Assembly (NCBI RefSeq): GCF_015690345.1
Contig: NZ_JADPUN010000036.1
Location: 1 to 40,624 of the forward strand
DNA: 40,624 bases
DNA from: Plantactinospora alkalitolerans
Lineage (GTDB): Bacteria > Actinomycetota > Actinomycetes > Mycobacteriales > Micromonosporaceae
Direction: 5' to 3'
The notes beneath the pieces are model-generated. The model worked only from the letters and a program-made list of their open reading frames with translations, had not been told where the DNA came from and made no database searches. The number at the start of each line of letters is the position of its first letter. The first letter of the stretch is position 1. Positions 1 through 8,462 of the stretch are shown in pieces. The translations under genes were made by a program, and so were the position numbers.

Positions 1-59
1 ATCATGTCGTCGATCTTCACGTACAGTGCGGTCAAGAGGGTGTCCAGGTCTTGCGTCAC
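1..59 (-). CDS. Transposase, N-terminal part (cut by window edge)
   Basis: On the minus strand a GTG at 59 opens a frame reading MTQDLDTLLTALYVKIDDM up to the window edge. This resembles the N-terminus of DDE transposases of actinomycete insertion sequences, probably of the IS982 type; the family is recalled from the shape of the opening, not searched. Only 19 codons are visible, so intactness cannot be judged. Its 5' flank (60-150) should carry the terminal inverted repeat of the element, but the other end is outside the window, so I cannot define it. It shows that the left border of the window is mobile DNA. Confidence 0.6.
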   Translation of the reverse strand, partial: MTQDLDTLLTALYVKIDDM

Positions 60-510
60 AACATGATCTTGGATGCCCTCTCCTCATGCCCGGACATCGA
101 CCCCAGACTTCGGAACTACTCGTCTAGACATCAGGCAGGGGATCCACCGATCACCGAGGGCACCCCCGCAGGACTAGCACCAAGACGCTGACCAGGATCG
201 TCGCCAGGACGCCGAGATCGAAACCGAGGATGCTGCGGTCACGGCACTCCGGCCCGCCGGCCCGCGCTGCCGGCCATGACCACGGTCCCGACGCAACCAG
301 TACAGCAGCCGGAGACCGTACGCGCGGTGCAGACTCGCTACAACCAGGACCGCCGTGCCCCACCATCGGTGCCGGCCCCGGGACGACCACATCCGCGAAG
401 ACGGCAAGAAGGACATGTCCCAACCCGGCGACGACGAGCCCCAAAGGACAGATTAGGATCCGGCGGCCTGGTCCCGGCGCCGAGGGCGCGGTAGCGGAAG
501 GAGTACCTCG
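60..510. other. Intergenic region without a supported gene
   Basis: About 450 bases with only short, mutually overlapping frames. Minus-strand frames near 170-470 carry hydrophobic patches that could be a decayed membrane-protein gene, but no single frame is convincing. The far left part probably includes the end of the insertion sequence starting at base 59. A ribosome binding site (GGAAGGAG, about 497-504) near the right end belongs to the lipoprotein gene at 511. Confidence 0.4.
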
Positions 511-1287
511 ATGGGAACTCGCTGGCATGCCTCAAGGGCGCTGACGGCGGTCGTCGTCTCACTTGCCCTAGCCCTCAACGGCTGCGGGCTCTCGGGCAGG
601 GCCGACGGGCGACCCATGCCCGTCGAGACCACCTCGAGGCAGCTCACCCCACTGGAGAAGCTGGCGGAGTCGGCGGCGCGGATGAACTTTACGACCATCG
701 GGGTCTCGATGCGTGCGCCGGGAATGACTTCGGAGGCCAGGCTGGATCCGGTCGGACGGAAGGGCACCATGCGGATGGAACTGGACCAGAGCGACGGCGA
801 GACCCTGGTGGTCGAGCTGATCCGGACGGAACAGGACCACTACATAAGGTTGTCTGGCCTGCCGGGACTGCCACGGAAGTGGATGCGGACGCCGGCTGAG
901 GGCGTCACGAAGGATGGTGCGCTGGATTTCATGCCGGAGGACGACCCAAGCGGTGCCGTCACCCTGGTGAGGAGCATCGTTGACGCGAAACGGGACGGCG
1001 GGCACACCTTTCTCGGCACCATCGACCTGACCAGGTCGAGGCGTGTCGGCGGGCGGGCGCCTAACGAGTTCACCGAGCGGATGACCGCGGTTCCGTTCGA
1101 GGTCTTCACCGAACCTCAGGGCCGATGGAGCTGGATCGAGATCGACGTGCCGAGCGTCGTGCCGGAGCTGGCCATGGTCAGGTTCAGTTACCACAGTTGG
1201 GGAGAGCCGGTGACCGTCCAAGCGCCACAGCCCGGGGAGATCGACGACGCCCCACGGGCGCTTCTCGAGGACTTTGTCGAGGCATGA
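511..1287 (+). CDS. Secreted lipoprotein of unknown function
   Basis: 258 residues. The N-terminus is a lipoprotein signal: basic residues (RWHASR), a hydrophobic stretch, then the lipobox LNGC with the lipidated Cys at about residue 25. The mature part is a soluble, beta-rich domain without recognised catalytic motifs. Its length and layout recall the LppX/LprG/LolA-like lipoproteins of actinobacteria, which carry lipids or hydrophobic ligands outside the membrane; this is a weak fold-level guess. The ATG at 511 follows GGAAGGAG at good spacing. A DUF397 3' remnant lies directly downstream (1303-1374), so the gene's original neighbour has probably been lost. Confidence 0.8.
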   Translation: MGTRWHASRALTAVVVSLALALNGCGLSGRADGRPMPVETTSRQLTPLEKLAESAARMNFTTIGVSMRAPGMTSEARLDPVGRKGTMRMELDQSDGETLVVELIRTEQDHYIRLSGLPGLPRKWMRTPAEGVTKDGALDFMPEDDPSGAVTLVRSIVDAKRDGGHTFLGTIDLTRSRRVGGRAPNEFTERMTAVPFEVFTEPQGRWSWIEIDVPSVVPELAMVRFSYHSWGEPVTVQAPQPGEIDDAPRALLEDFVEA

Positions 1288-1302
1288 CCTGGCCCGCTGC
1301 TG

Positions 1303-1422
1303 CCGGTCCTCGCCTTCCCCGTACGCCTGTCCGCCTTCGTCGCCGGAGTCAAGGCCGCCACCGTCGTCCGCTGACCGACCCGTTCTAACCGGCGCCGTCG
1401 GCCTCCGGCCAGGGGGCATCCG
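1303..1422 (+). pseudogene. DUF397 gene remnant, 3' end only (copy A)
   Basis: Bases 1303-1374 read PVLAFPVRLSAFVAGVKA..VVR-stop, the C-terminal half of a DUF397 protein (compare the intact copy at 18350-18553). No matching 5' half lies upstream; the preceding bases belong to the lipoprotein gene. Relative to the copy at 29014 it has lost bases in the Pro-Tyr-Ala-Trp stretch, so it has also drifted. Similarity to the other copies runs on for about 48 bases after the stop (TGACCGACCCG, then CCTCCGGCCAGGGG), so the repeated unit is longer than the coding tail. Confidence 0.75.
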
Positions 1423-1457
1423 CCCTCGCCTTCGACCTCACCTGGACCGGTCGTGAA

Positions 1458-2063
1458 TCAGGAGCGTGTCGCGCGGCTGTCGGCGGTCATGAGGCGGATG
1501 CTGAGTTGTGAGCCCAGTTCGCTGAAGCCGAGGGCTGGGGCCACTCGTCGTGACGCTTCGGGACGAGCCCGCCACTGGGGTAGCAGGTCGGCCTCCAGCG
1601 CGGCGACGGCTGCGGCGGCGACGACGCGTGCGAGCCCTCGTCCGCGTTCGGCTGGGGCTGTCAGCACGCTGAGGTGAGCCGTGTTGCCGGGCCAGGCGCG
1701 GTAGCCGGCTGCCGCGAGGATGTGCGATCCGCTACGCACCACGAACGCGGGTGATGTGATCTCCGCCAGGCCGGACTCGTCGGCGTCTTCGGTCGAAACC
1801 CGTGCGAGCAGCGTTCTCATGTCGGTGTGGTCGGCGGGGCTCGCCTGGACGGCACCGGGCTCGCCTGGACGAAAGCTGGCCGTGTCGCAGTAGGCCAGGG
1901 TCGCCGGGCCCAGAGTTTCGATTACCGGCAACCTGGCACATACGGCGCCGATGTCGGTCATGGCGGGGGCGGGGAGTCCGTTGAGAGCGTGCTGCACGAT
2001 CTCGGCGACGCTGCGCTCAGGGGTGGTGGCGATAGCGGCGTTTCCCATGACGACGATGCTCAC
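1458..2063 (-). CDS. GNAT-family N-acetyltransferase, N-terminus probably disrupted
   Basis: 201 residues from the GTG at 2063. The acetyl-CoA binding motif A of GNAT enzymes is visible as VLTAPAERGRGLA (about residues 133-145), preceded by the usual beta strands (FVVRSGSHILAAAGYRAW). The same frame stays open upstream to a TAA at 2156-2154 and, beyond that stop, continues to a GTG at 2195 (MSDDALLARVQRL-stop-ATLAGAPVTF...). The extension reads like natural protein, including SPQSLLCPPGWVSIVVMG. I infer that the gene originally began at 2195 and was cut by a nonsense mutation. The shorter product would keep the GNAT core but lose about 44 residues. Substrate unknown; it may be a pseudogene. 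Confidence 0.7.
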   Translation of the reverse strand: MSIVVMGNAAIATTPERSVAEIVQHALNGLPAPAMTDIGAVCARLPVIETLGPATLAYCDTASFRPGEPGAVQASPADHTDMRTLLARVSTEDADESGLAEITSPAFVVRSGSHILAAAGYRAWPGNTAHLSVLTAPAERGRGLARVVAAAAVAALEADLLPQWRARPEASRRVAPALGFSELGSQLSIRLMTADSRATRS

Positions 2064-2334
2064 CCAGCCTGGCGGACACAGCAGCGACTGCGGGGAGACC
2101 GCCGCCTCGACGGCTGAGGCCGTGAAGGTGACCGGCGCCCCGGCCAGGGTGGCTTAGAGCCGCTGGACGCGTGCGAGGAGGGCATCGTCGGACACGGCTC
2201 ACATGGTCGCAAGCAGGTGGCCGTGCACCACCGAGGATCCATCACGGATCTGGTCGTGGCCGCCGGTCACCCGGCAGTTCTGGAACACCCTGGGTGCCAT
2301 CACGCCCGATGGTGGACAATCGACGCGCCCAACC

Positions 2335-2497
2335 ACCAATGTCATTGGGGAGGTCCATCATGGTTGACCCGGCCGGCGCTCAGTGGCGTAAGAGCACTCG
2401 CAGCGGGAGCAACGGCGGCGACCGCGTCGAGGTCGCCACCACCCTGACCGGCGTCGTCACCGTCGTCCGCTGACCGAACCGCGCCAACCAATGTCAT
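2335..2497 (+). repeat. 11-bp direct repeats bracketing a DUF397 remnant
   Basis: ACCAATGTCAT occurs at 2335-2345 and again at 2487-2497. The similarity extends a little upstream with a small gap (CGCGCCC-AACC and CGCGCCAACC). The pair brackets the deleted DUF397 gene at 2360-2473 and could be the footprint of an insertion or slippage event, or a duplicated promoter element, since the right copy lies just upstream of the NACHT gene. Confidence 0.5.
2360..2473 (+). pseudogene. DUF397 gene with internal deletion
   Basis: The ATG at 2360 follows a good ribosome binding site (GGGGAGG). It opens MVDPAGAQWRKSTRSGSNGG, the canonical DUF397 N-terminus, then runs RVEVATTLTGVVTVVR-stop after 37 codons. 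The intact copy at 18350 has 67 residues; here the middle (RDSKD..GPVLAF..W..FVSGVK) is missing. The 3' end GTCACCGTCGTCCGCTGA nearly equals the end of copy A (GCCACCGTCGTCCGCTGA), which suggests a deletion between short similar sequences. DUF397 proteins normally pair with an upstream XRE/DUF5753 regulator; none is present here. Confidence 0.75.
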
Positions 2498-2546
2498 CGC
2501 GGCGGATCATCTGGACCACCGATAGACGACCGAGCGGGGAGTATGC

Positions 2547-4760
2547 GTGCCGTCACTTCGGATAGCTCGCTACGTGATCTGGCTGAGCATGTTGGCGGCG
2601 ATCGCGACCAACGTTGTCTCCGGTGGCATCCCGCCCGGATACGAGTACGCCGCGCTTGCGATCCTGATCGTGACCGGCTTTGCCATGACGCGGCTGGAAT
2701 CACGCAAGGCCGCAGCCGAGCAGACGCTCGACGACTGGGCGGACAGACTGGCGACGGCGGTAAAGAAGCAGTGGGCCAGGGAAGCCGAGCTTCGCCGGTT
2801 GGCAGCGCCTCCACTGCTGCCGGTGCGTTGGCAGTTGAGTACGCGTCGAGTGGCCAAGCGTTTGAAGTCGGTCGTCGGGACGCAGGGCTGGGAACGCTTC
2901 GCCCCGCTGCCCGGCCTTCCGCCGGCCACCCAGGAGACCCTGACGACGGGCGGCGGTTTGACCGAGTTGCACGCGGTCTACGGCGGGCTCGCCTCCGGGC
3001 GGCTCATCCTGACCGGAAACGCCGCGGCCGGAAAGACCTCGACGGCCGTCCTGCTCCTCCGCGAAGCGTTGAGGTATCGGGAGAGCGTCGGTGTCGGGCC
3101 CGAGCAGCGCCGGAGGATCCCTGTACCCGTCATGCTCGACCTGTCCGACTGGAATCCCAACGACGAAGACCCGACGCAGTGGATCGCGGGAAGACTGGCC
3201 CGTCAGTACACGATATTCCGTGGCCGGTCCGGCCGTACGCGAGCCGAAGATCTGCTGAGGGACGGGCGCCTCGCCGTCCTCCTCGACGGCCTGGATGAGG
3301 TCAAGAAGTCCCTGCGGCCGGTCATCCTATCGGCGCTGAGATCCGCGAACTTCCGGATCGTTCTCATCTCGCGTTCATACGAGACGTCCACGACGTTACA
3401 GAAGGCGCCCCAGGGCTCCACAGCGGTCATCGAGATCAAGGACGTCGACCCGTCGGACGCGGTGACCTACCTCCTGCACGACCGGCCGGAACCGGTCCCT
3501 GCGGCCTGGGCTGCCGTGGTGGCGAATCTCGACGGGGAACCAGCCGGGACGTTGGCGACCGCGCTGTCCAATCCGCTGTTCGTCAGCCTCGTCAACGAGG
3601 TTTACGACGACCCGGACGACGGCCGACGCGTCGACGAGCTACTCGACAGGGACCGCTTTCCCACCCCGCTGGCGATCCAGCGCCACCTCCTCGACCAGGT
3701 CACGCACTCGGCGTACGGGCATCGTCCGCGCCAGCCGCCGCCGCGATACTCGGTCCAGACGGCCGAACGGACGCTGCGGCTCCTTGCCGAACGGCTCGAC
3801 CGGCAGGAGGACAAGTCGCTGGAGTGGTGGACGCTCCCATCATGGGTCGCGTTCCGCCGAACGGCCCTAGTGGCCGGGATCGCGGCCGGAGTGCTCCAGG
3901 CCAGCGCGGCCTTCTTCCTCCTGAAGTATGCGATGGAACCGGGCTGGGTCGTCTTCAACGCGATCGCGTCGGGTCTCGCCGCCTGCCTGTACCTGTCCTC
4001 GATGATCACGAAGTCCGGCGAGCACGGCGCCGTCGCCAGCGCTGGCTGGCGGGACATCTTCCCGCTGCGGGCGATACCCGTGGGACTCGCGGTGTGGTCC
4101 GCGTCCGGTCCACTGGCCGTGGCGGTCACGCGAGCGGGCGTACTGGGAGTTGATCCGCCGCCACCCTGGGTCCTGTACTCGGGAGCGTTGGCGCTGACCT
4201 TCGGCGCGATTCTCATTACCGGTCGTGGCTACGAGATGGTGTCGGGGACGATCATCGGCTTGGGTTCGGGGTCCTCGTTCGCACCACTGCGGGAAGGAAA
4301 TGGCCCGGCGGAGATCGAGTCCCGGTCGCTCGGTCCGCGAGACGTGTGGCGGCACCACATCGGCCTACGACTTGTCCTCGGAATCATGGTGGGCCTCGCG
4401 GTGGGCCTCATAACGGGGGCGTCGGCCGGGTGGGTCGGCGGCGTTCGAGCTGGCCTGGGTACGGGCGCCTGCTTCGCCCTCCTAACCGCTCTCATGGCCG
4501 CACTGGCGAGGAACGTCGGAGTGGTCACCGCGTACGCCATGGTGGAACTCGCCCTCACCAGGGGAACGCCGCTGCGTCTGATGGCCTTCCTCGAAGACGC
4601 GCGGAGGAGGAACATCCTCCGGGCGGTCGGCCCCGTGTACCAGTTCCGCCACCATCTCCTCCTGGAGCACTTCGCCAGAGCTGGCAGAGGAACCTCGAAG
4701 TCGGGCAGGTTTGAGGTGTCGGCCGTACCGCCTTCCTCTGCCGGGCGCGGATCTGTCTGA
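2547..4760 (+). CDS. Membrane-anchored NACHT-type STAND NTPase
   Basis: 737 residues. Two hydrophobic segments sit at the N-terminus (about 8-24 and 33-48). A NACHT-like P-loop module follows, with Walker A GNAAAGKTS at 157-165, Walker B LAVLLDGLDE at 242-251 and the sensor-like ILISRSYE near 275. A C-terminal block of several hydrophobic segments (about 430-655) could span the membrane. STAND/NACHT proteins are ATP-driven switches; bacterial members include anti-phage sensors. The GTG at 2547 has GGGGAG at good spacing; the overlapping ATG at 2543 is in a shadow frame. Its last residues are encoded inside a 50-bp repeat also found at 29223, so the C-terminus may have been re-made by recombination. 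It converges with brxHI. A defence role is inferred from domain and position. Confidence 0.8.
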   Translation: MPSLRIARYVIWLSMLAAIATNVVSGGIPPGYEYAALAILIVTGFAMTRLESRKAAAEQTLDDWADRLATAVKKQWAREAELRRLAAPPLLPVRWQLSTRRVAKRLKSVVGTQGWERFAPLPGLPPATQETLTTGGGLTELHAVYGGLASGRLILTGNAAAGKTSTAVLLLREALRYRESVGVGPEQRRRIPVPVMLDLSDWNPNDEDPTQWIAGRLARQYTIFRGRSGRTRAEDLLRDGRLAVLLDGLDEVKKSLRPVILSALRSANFRIVLISRSYETSTTLQKAPQGSTAVIEIKDVDPSDAVTYLLHDRPEPVPAAWAAVVANLDGEPAGTLATALSNPLFVSLVNEVYDDPDDGRRVDELLDRDRFPTPLAIQRHLLDQVTHSAYGHRPRQPPPRYSVQTAERTLRLLAERLDRQEDKSLEWWTLPSWVAFRRTALVAGIAAGVLQASAAFFLLKYAMEPGWVVFNAIASGLAACLYLSSMITKSGEHGAVASAGWRDIFPLRAIPVGLAVWSASGPLAVAVTRAGVLGVDPPPPWVLYSGALALTFGAILITGRGYEMVSGTIIGLGSGSSFAPLREGNGPAEIESRSLGPRDVWRHHIGLRLVLGIMVGLAVGLITGASAGWVGGVRAGLGTGACFALLTALMAALARNVGVVTAYAMVELALTRGTPLRLMAFLEDARRRNILRAVGPVYQFRHHLLLEHFARAGRGTSKSGRFEVSAVPPSSAGRGSV

Positions 4761-4780
4761 TCGAGACTTGTCGAACCCAA
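4731..4780 (+). repeat. 50-bp direct repeat, left copy
   Basis: This segment matches 29223-29272 at 42 of 50 positions by my count (35 of the first 40). It contains TTGTCGAAC, but the -10 element found in the right copy is not conserved (CTAGGG in place of TAGCTT). It overlaps the stop codon of the NACHT gene. The two copies lie in the same orientation just outside the BREX genes. Confidence 0.65.
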
Positions 4781-4918
4781 GGATCTAGGGCCACAGCACC
4801 CACCCGGACGAGATCAACGGTATCCAGCGAATCCATCCACGCTCACATTACGAAGAAGCCTGGAGCTGATCGGTACTACGATCACGCTGGACCGCTCCCC
4901 CGACATCATGATGGACGC

Positions 4919-4940
4919 GTCGAACCGCATTGGGTTCGGC
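4919..4940. terminator. Possible hairpin terminator between convergent genes
   Basis: CGAACC (4921-4926) pairs with GGTTCG (4933-4938) around a 6-base loop. One G-T and one G-C pair extend the stem to 8. It lies between the convergent ends of the NACHT gene (4760) and brxHI (5041). No T-tract follows, as is usual in actinomycetes. Weak evidence. Confidence 0.35.
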
Positions 4941-5040
4941 GGGCCGCATCGATCCGTGTCCCGCGACCCACCGCGTCGGTCGCCGACCTTACGGGTTCCC
5001 GGTACACGACCGCAGTCTCAGCCGAGCGTGGCGACACTCG

Positions 5041-7164
5041 TCAGCCCCGCAGGTTGACGAACCTCGTCGGCTCGGTCAGGACCGTGCCGGCGCCCTTTAT
5101 GTCGGCGGAACGGGCAGCGAGGGTGGCTACGGCGAGCCGCTTCGGCAGCGCCGCGCTGAATTTCAACCCGCTCACGGCTTTGTCGCTGACCTCGGGTAGG
5201 CAGAGTCGCTGCCCCGCGTCCGTGGTCAGCTCCCGCCACTGGCTCGGCATCAGGTCTTCTCGCAGCCGGATGCTGAAATCGTCGAATCGTGATGCGGGAT
5301 CGACCACGTCGCTCAAGGTGGCGGTCAGGGTGGCGTTGGTCCGGAAGCCGGCCCAGGTCCACCAGTGCAGATCGCCATCCTTGTCACGCAGAATCACATT
5401 TCCGCCGGGGTGGACGAGTTCGCTCAGCTCCTCGCGTCGTGCGACAAGCCGGTCAACGGCGCGCCTCGTCAGCTTGACCGGTGGGTCCGCCCCGAGCAGT
5501 ACCTCGCGGATGGCTCGGGTCAGTTCGAGTCCCAGGCCCGCCCAGCCCCGGTTGGGCCACCGGGCCCGCCCACCGCCGTCGGCCGGCTCGACGAAGCATC
5601 GGCGGCGGCGCCAGTCGATGTACGTCACCCGCCAGCTCCGGCCCGACAGCAGCAGCCGCCGGTCGCCGTGGACCTGTTCGGTCAGCAGACTCGGGTCGAC
5701 CCGGCCCAGTTCAGCTCGTCCGTGTAGCACGGTGAACTCGGGCGACCCGGTGAAGACGGCGGTGAGTTCCATGAAGTGCCGGCGGCCGAACCGCTGCTCG
5801 GCCGCCGGCCCGATGAAGAGCATCCCGCCGTCACGGTCGAGATAGCCATGCTCGATCAGATGGCGGGCGATCGGCTCGGCTGCCGGTCCGAAGGGCTCCA
5901 GGCCGTTCCAGCACCGTGGCCACAGACGATCACCGACCCGGTGCTCCTGAAGGCAGACCGCGAGCAGTTGCTGCGCGACGATGTGCCGTGGCTCCGGCGG
6001 TGCGAGAACGGGCTCGACCCAGCTCCGGCTCCAGAGCAGCAGCAGTCCGGCGGCCGCCGCCAACGTGTCTGCGCTGCGGCAGAGGAAAAGAGTGTTTCGG
6101 GCGGCACCGGGTCGACGGCCGGTACGACCAAGCCGCTGCATGAACGACGAGACTGTGGCGGGTGTGTCGATCTGGATGACCCGATCGAGGTCGCCCACGT
6201 CAATCCCGAGTTCGAGAGTGCTGGTGGAGACGATGACGCAGTTGCGTGCCTCGGCGAACGCCTGCTCGGCACGGCGACGTTCGTCTACGGAGAGCGATGC
6301 GTGGGAGAGGAAGACCGTGACATCACGCTGGCGAAGCAGCAGCCCGAGTTCCTCGACCGTCTGACGGGATTCACAGAACACCAGGCGCTTCTCGCCCTGA
6401 TGCAGGGTGGCGATCACGGTTGCCGCGTTGCTGAGCGACCCGACATAGTCGAGTTCGATCTCCGCGGACTGTGCAGCGGGCGCGCTCGCAGCGGGCGCCG
6501 ACATCTCGGGCGCGACGACCTGCGCCGGGCGCACCCCAGCACCGGAGCCCTGCAGCCAGGTGAGGAGCTGCGCGGGATTACCGACGGTAGCGGACAGCCC
6601 GATCCGCTGCACCGGGCGCCCCACGACGTGGGTCAGCCGTTCCAGCACCGCCAGCAGATGCCACCCGCGATCGTCACCGGCGAACGCGTGCACCTCGTCG
6701 ACCACCACCGTACGCAGCCCGGCGAAGAAGAGCCGGTGATCGACGTTGACGCTGACCAGCATCGACTCCAGGGACTCGGGGGTGGTGAGCAGTATGTCCG
6801 GCCGTTGCCACAGGACGCTCCGCCGGGCAGAGGTACTGACGTCGCCGTGCCAGAGCGCGACTCCGCGACCCACCCAGCCGGTGTATCGCCGAAGCCGGGG
6901 CTCGAGGTTGTTGAGGAGCGCCTTCAACGGACACACGTACAGCACGCTGGTGCCCGACCACCGTTCACTGGACATTCGGGATAGCAGTGGGAACGCTGCG
7001 GCCTCGGTCTTCCCGCCGGCGGTCGGCGCGAGTAGCAGCACGTCCTCGCCAGCCACGATCGGCCCGATGGCGTCCCGCTGTAACGGGCGCAGGTCCCGCC
7101 AACCCAGGTCGTTGACGATGTGGTGCAGTACGACCGGGTCGAGTGCGGAGGGTGGAACGCTCAC
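5041..7164 (-). CDS. brxHI: BREX-2 Lhr-like DEAD/DEAH helicase BrxHI
   Basis: 707 residues from the GTG at 7164. Superfamily 2 helicase motifs appear in order: Walker A APTAGGKT at 46-53, TTPESLESML near 127-136, DEVH at 156-159, IGLSATVGN near 190, then FCESRQTVEELG and the arginine-finger region MQRLGRTGRR of the second RecA domain. The C-terminal extension is of the Lhr type. In type 2 BREX loci brxHI is the last core gene; it is thought to act on DNA during phage exclusion, its exact step unknown. The GTG overlaps the brxD stop (GTGA), which fixes this start, although the frame is open further upstream inside brxD. Last gene of the block; converges with the NACHT gene. Confidence 0.92.
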   Translation of the reverse strand: MSVPPSALDPVVLHHIVNDLGWRDLRPLQRDAIGPIVAGEDVLLLAPTAGGKTEAAAFPLLSRMSSERWSGTSVLYVCPLKALLNNLEPRLRRYTGWVGRGVALWHGDVSTSARRSVLWQRPDILLTTPESLESMLVSVNVDHRLFFAGLRTVVVDEVHAFAGDDRGWHLLAVLERLTHVVGRPVQRIGLSATVGNPAQLLTWLQGSGAGVRPAQVVAPEMSAPAASAPAAQSAEIELDYVGSLSNAATVIATLHQGEKRLVFCESRQTVEELGLLLRQRDVTVFLSHASLSVDERRRAEQAFAEARNCVIVSTSTLELGIDVGDLDRVIQIDTPATVSSFMQRLGRTGRRPGAARNTLFLCRSADTLAAAAGLLLLWSRSWVEPVLAPPEPRHIVAQQLLAVCLQEHRVGDRLWPRCWNGLEPFGPAAEPIARHLIEHGYLDRDGGMLFIGPAAEQRFGRRHFMELTAVFTGSPEFTVLHGRAELGRVDPSLLTEQVHGDRRLLLSGRSWRVTYIDWRRRRCFVEPADGGGRARWPNRGWAGLGLELTRAIREVLLGADPPVKLTRRAVDRLVARREELSELVHPGGNVILRDKDGDLHWWTWAGFRTNATLTATLSDVVDPASRFDDFSIRLREDLMPSQWRELTTDAGQRLCLPEVSDKAVSGLKFSAALPKRLAVATLAARSADIKGAGTVLTEPTRFVNLRG

Positions 7165-8462
7165 ATCGGCAGCTCGATGTCGTCGGCCGAGGCCGCGTTC
7201 CGCTCGACCTCGCTCAGCTCGTCGGTGCGCAGGGTCAACTCGTACTGCCGCCGTGGGTCCCAGTCGTCGAACTGGTCCACTCGGTCGAGCACGTCGGCGA
7301 CGAGCTTCTTGAGGTAGATCCGGGGTGCGACGCCAACCTGGCCACCGAGCCGGCCGGTGACGGCGCGGGCGAGTTCGGCGAGGTACCCGTCGTCGATCTT
7401 CGCGTCCACCCGTGGACTGTGATAGATCTCCCGGACGCGTACGCCCAACTCGACCAGGGCCTCCTGACCGAAGCCGGGCAGCCGGAGCTGGATCGCCCGT
7501 GGGTTGTCCCATCGGGGATCGGCGTCGAAACCGGTGGCCAGCCGTTGGGCCAACGGGGCGAGCCGCTGTACGCCCTGGGGCCCGTCGAAGAAGGCGGGAG
7601 TGCCGGTGATCAGCAGGAACAGTCCGGGGAACCGGCCGGCGTAGATTTCGTCGACGAGTTGGCGCAGTGCGTTCAGCGCCTTGTCCCGGGCGTCCGAGCG
7701 GACCCGTTGCAGCGTCTCGACCTCGTCGAGGACCAGCAGCAGGCCGGGGTGGCCGCTGTCGCGCAGCACTGTCAGCAGTCCCTGGAGGAAGCTGAGCGCA
7801 CCGAAGTGGTCGAGGTCCCCCTTCACCCCGGCGGCACGTCGGGCCTGTGCCGCGACATGCGGCTGACCGGCCAGCCAGGCGGCGAGACCATCGGCGGTGG
7901 CATGGTCACCCAGCGCGGTGGCGGTGCGATAGCCGCGCAGGGCGGCGGCGAACCCCGGCGTACTCCGGGAGATTTCGGCGAGCCGCCGCTCCAGCAGCTC
8001 CCCCACCGCCCGGTCCAGCCCGTCGGCGTCCTCCTCGGTCACCGTGCCCGCGCCGAGTACGTCCTCCTCCAGCGCGAAGATCCAGCCGTCCAGCACCGGC
8101 CGCAGTGCGCTGGGGGTGAACTGTTCGGTACTGAGCTGTTCGACGAGCCGGCGGTAGACCGTCTCCATCCGGTGCAGTGGAGTCTCCAGCTCGGAGATCT
8201 GCACCTCGGCGACGGCGAAGCCACGTCGCTTGGCCCGTTCGGCCAGCCAACGGGTGAAGAAGGTCTTGCCGGCGCCGTACTCACCCCGGATCGCCTTGAA
8301 GACACTGCCGTTGCCGGCCACCCGGTCGAGGTCGTCGTCGAGCGCGGTGGTGAACCGGTCGAGTCCCACGGCGAGGGCGTCGAGCCCGTTGACCGGTACC
8401 ACGCCCCGGCGCAGGGCGTCGATGATGTCCCGACGGCGCCGACTGGACACCTCCGGGGTCAC
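7161..8462 (-). CDS. brxD: BREX system ATP-binding protein BrxD
   Basis: 433 residues. P-loop ATPase of the DUF2791 (BREX BrxD) type: Walker A GEYGAGKT at 60-67 and Walker B LLLVLDE at 241-247, followed by EVETLQRVRSDARDKALNALRQLVDEI, a typical AAA-like sensor helix. Opens MTPEVSSRRRRDIIDALRRG. BrxD is one of six core proteins of type 2 BREX and is required for phage defence; its partner is probably BrxHI, encoded next. The GTG at 8462 overlaps the pglZ stop (GTGA), and its own stop overlaps the brxHI start, so the three genes are probably translationally coupled. Full length, no visible damage. Confidence 0.92.
   Translation of the reverse strand: MTPEVSSRRRRDIIDALRRGVVPVNGLDALAVGLDRFTTALDDDLDRVAGNGSVFKAIRGEYGAGKTFFTRWLAERAKRRGFAVAEVQISELETPLHRMETVYRRLVEQLSTEQFTPSALRPVLDGWIFALEEDVLGAGTVTEEDADGLDRAVGELLERRLAEISRSTPGFAAALRGYRTATALGDHATADGLAAWLAGQPHVAAQARRAAGVKGDLDHFGALSFLQGLLTVLRDSGHPGLLLVLDEVETLQRVRSDARDKALNALRQLVDEIYAGRFPGLFLLITGTPAFFDGPQGVQRLAPLAQRLATGFDADPRWDNPRAIQLRLPGFGQEALVELGVRVREIYHSPRVDAKIDDGYLAELARAVTGRLGGQVGVAPRIYLKKLVADVLDRVDQFDDWDPRRQYELTLRTDELSEVERNAASADDIELPM

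Noticed and set aside
230-544. Plus-strand 104-residue frame before the lipoprotein
   Set aside because: Pro/Gly/Arg-rich, overlaps the lipoprotein start and minus-strand frames, no ribosome binding site.
5041-7512. Longer brxHI starting at 7512
   Set aside because: The extra 116 residues are Arg/Pro-rich shadow of brxD; the GTG at 7164 overlapping the brxD stop is the natural start.
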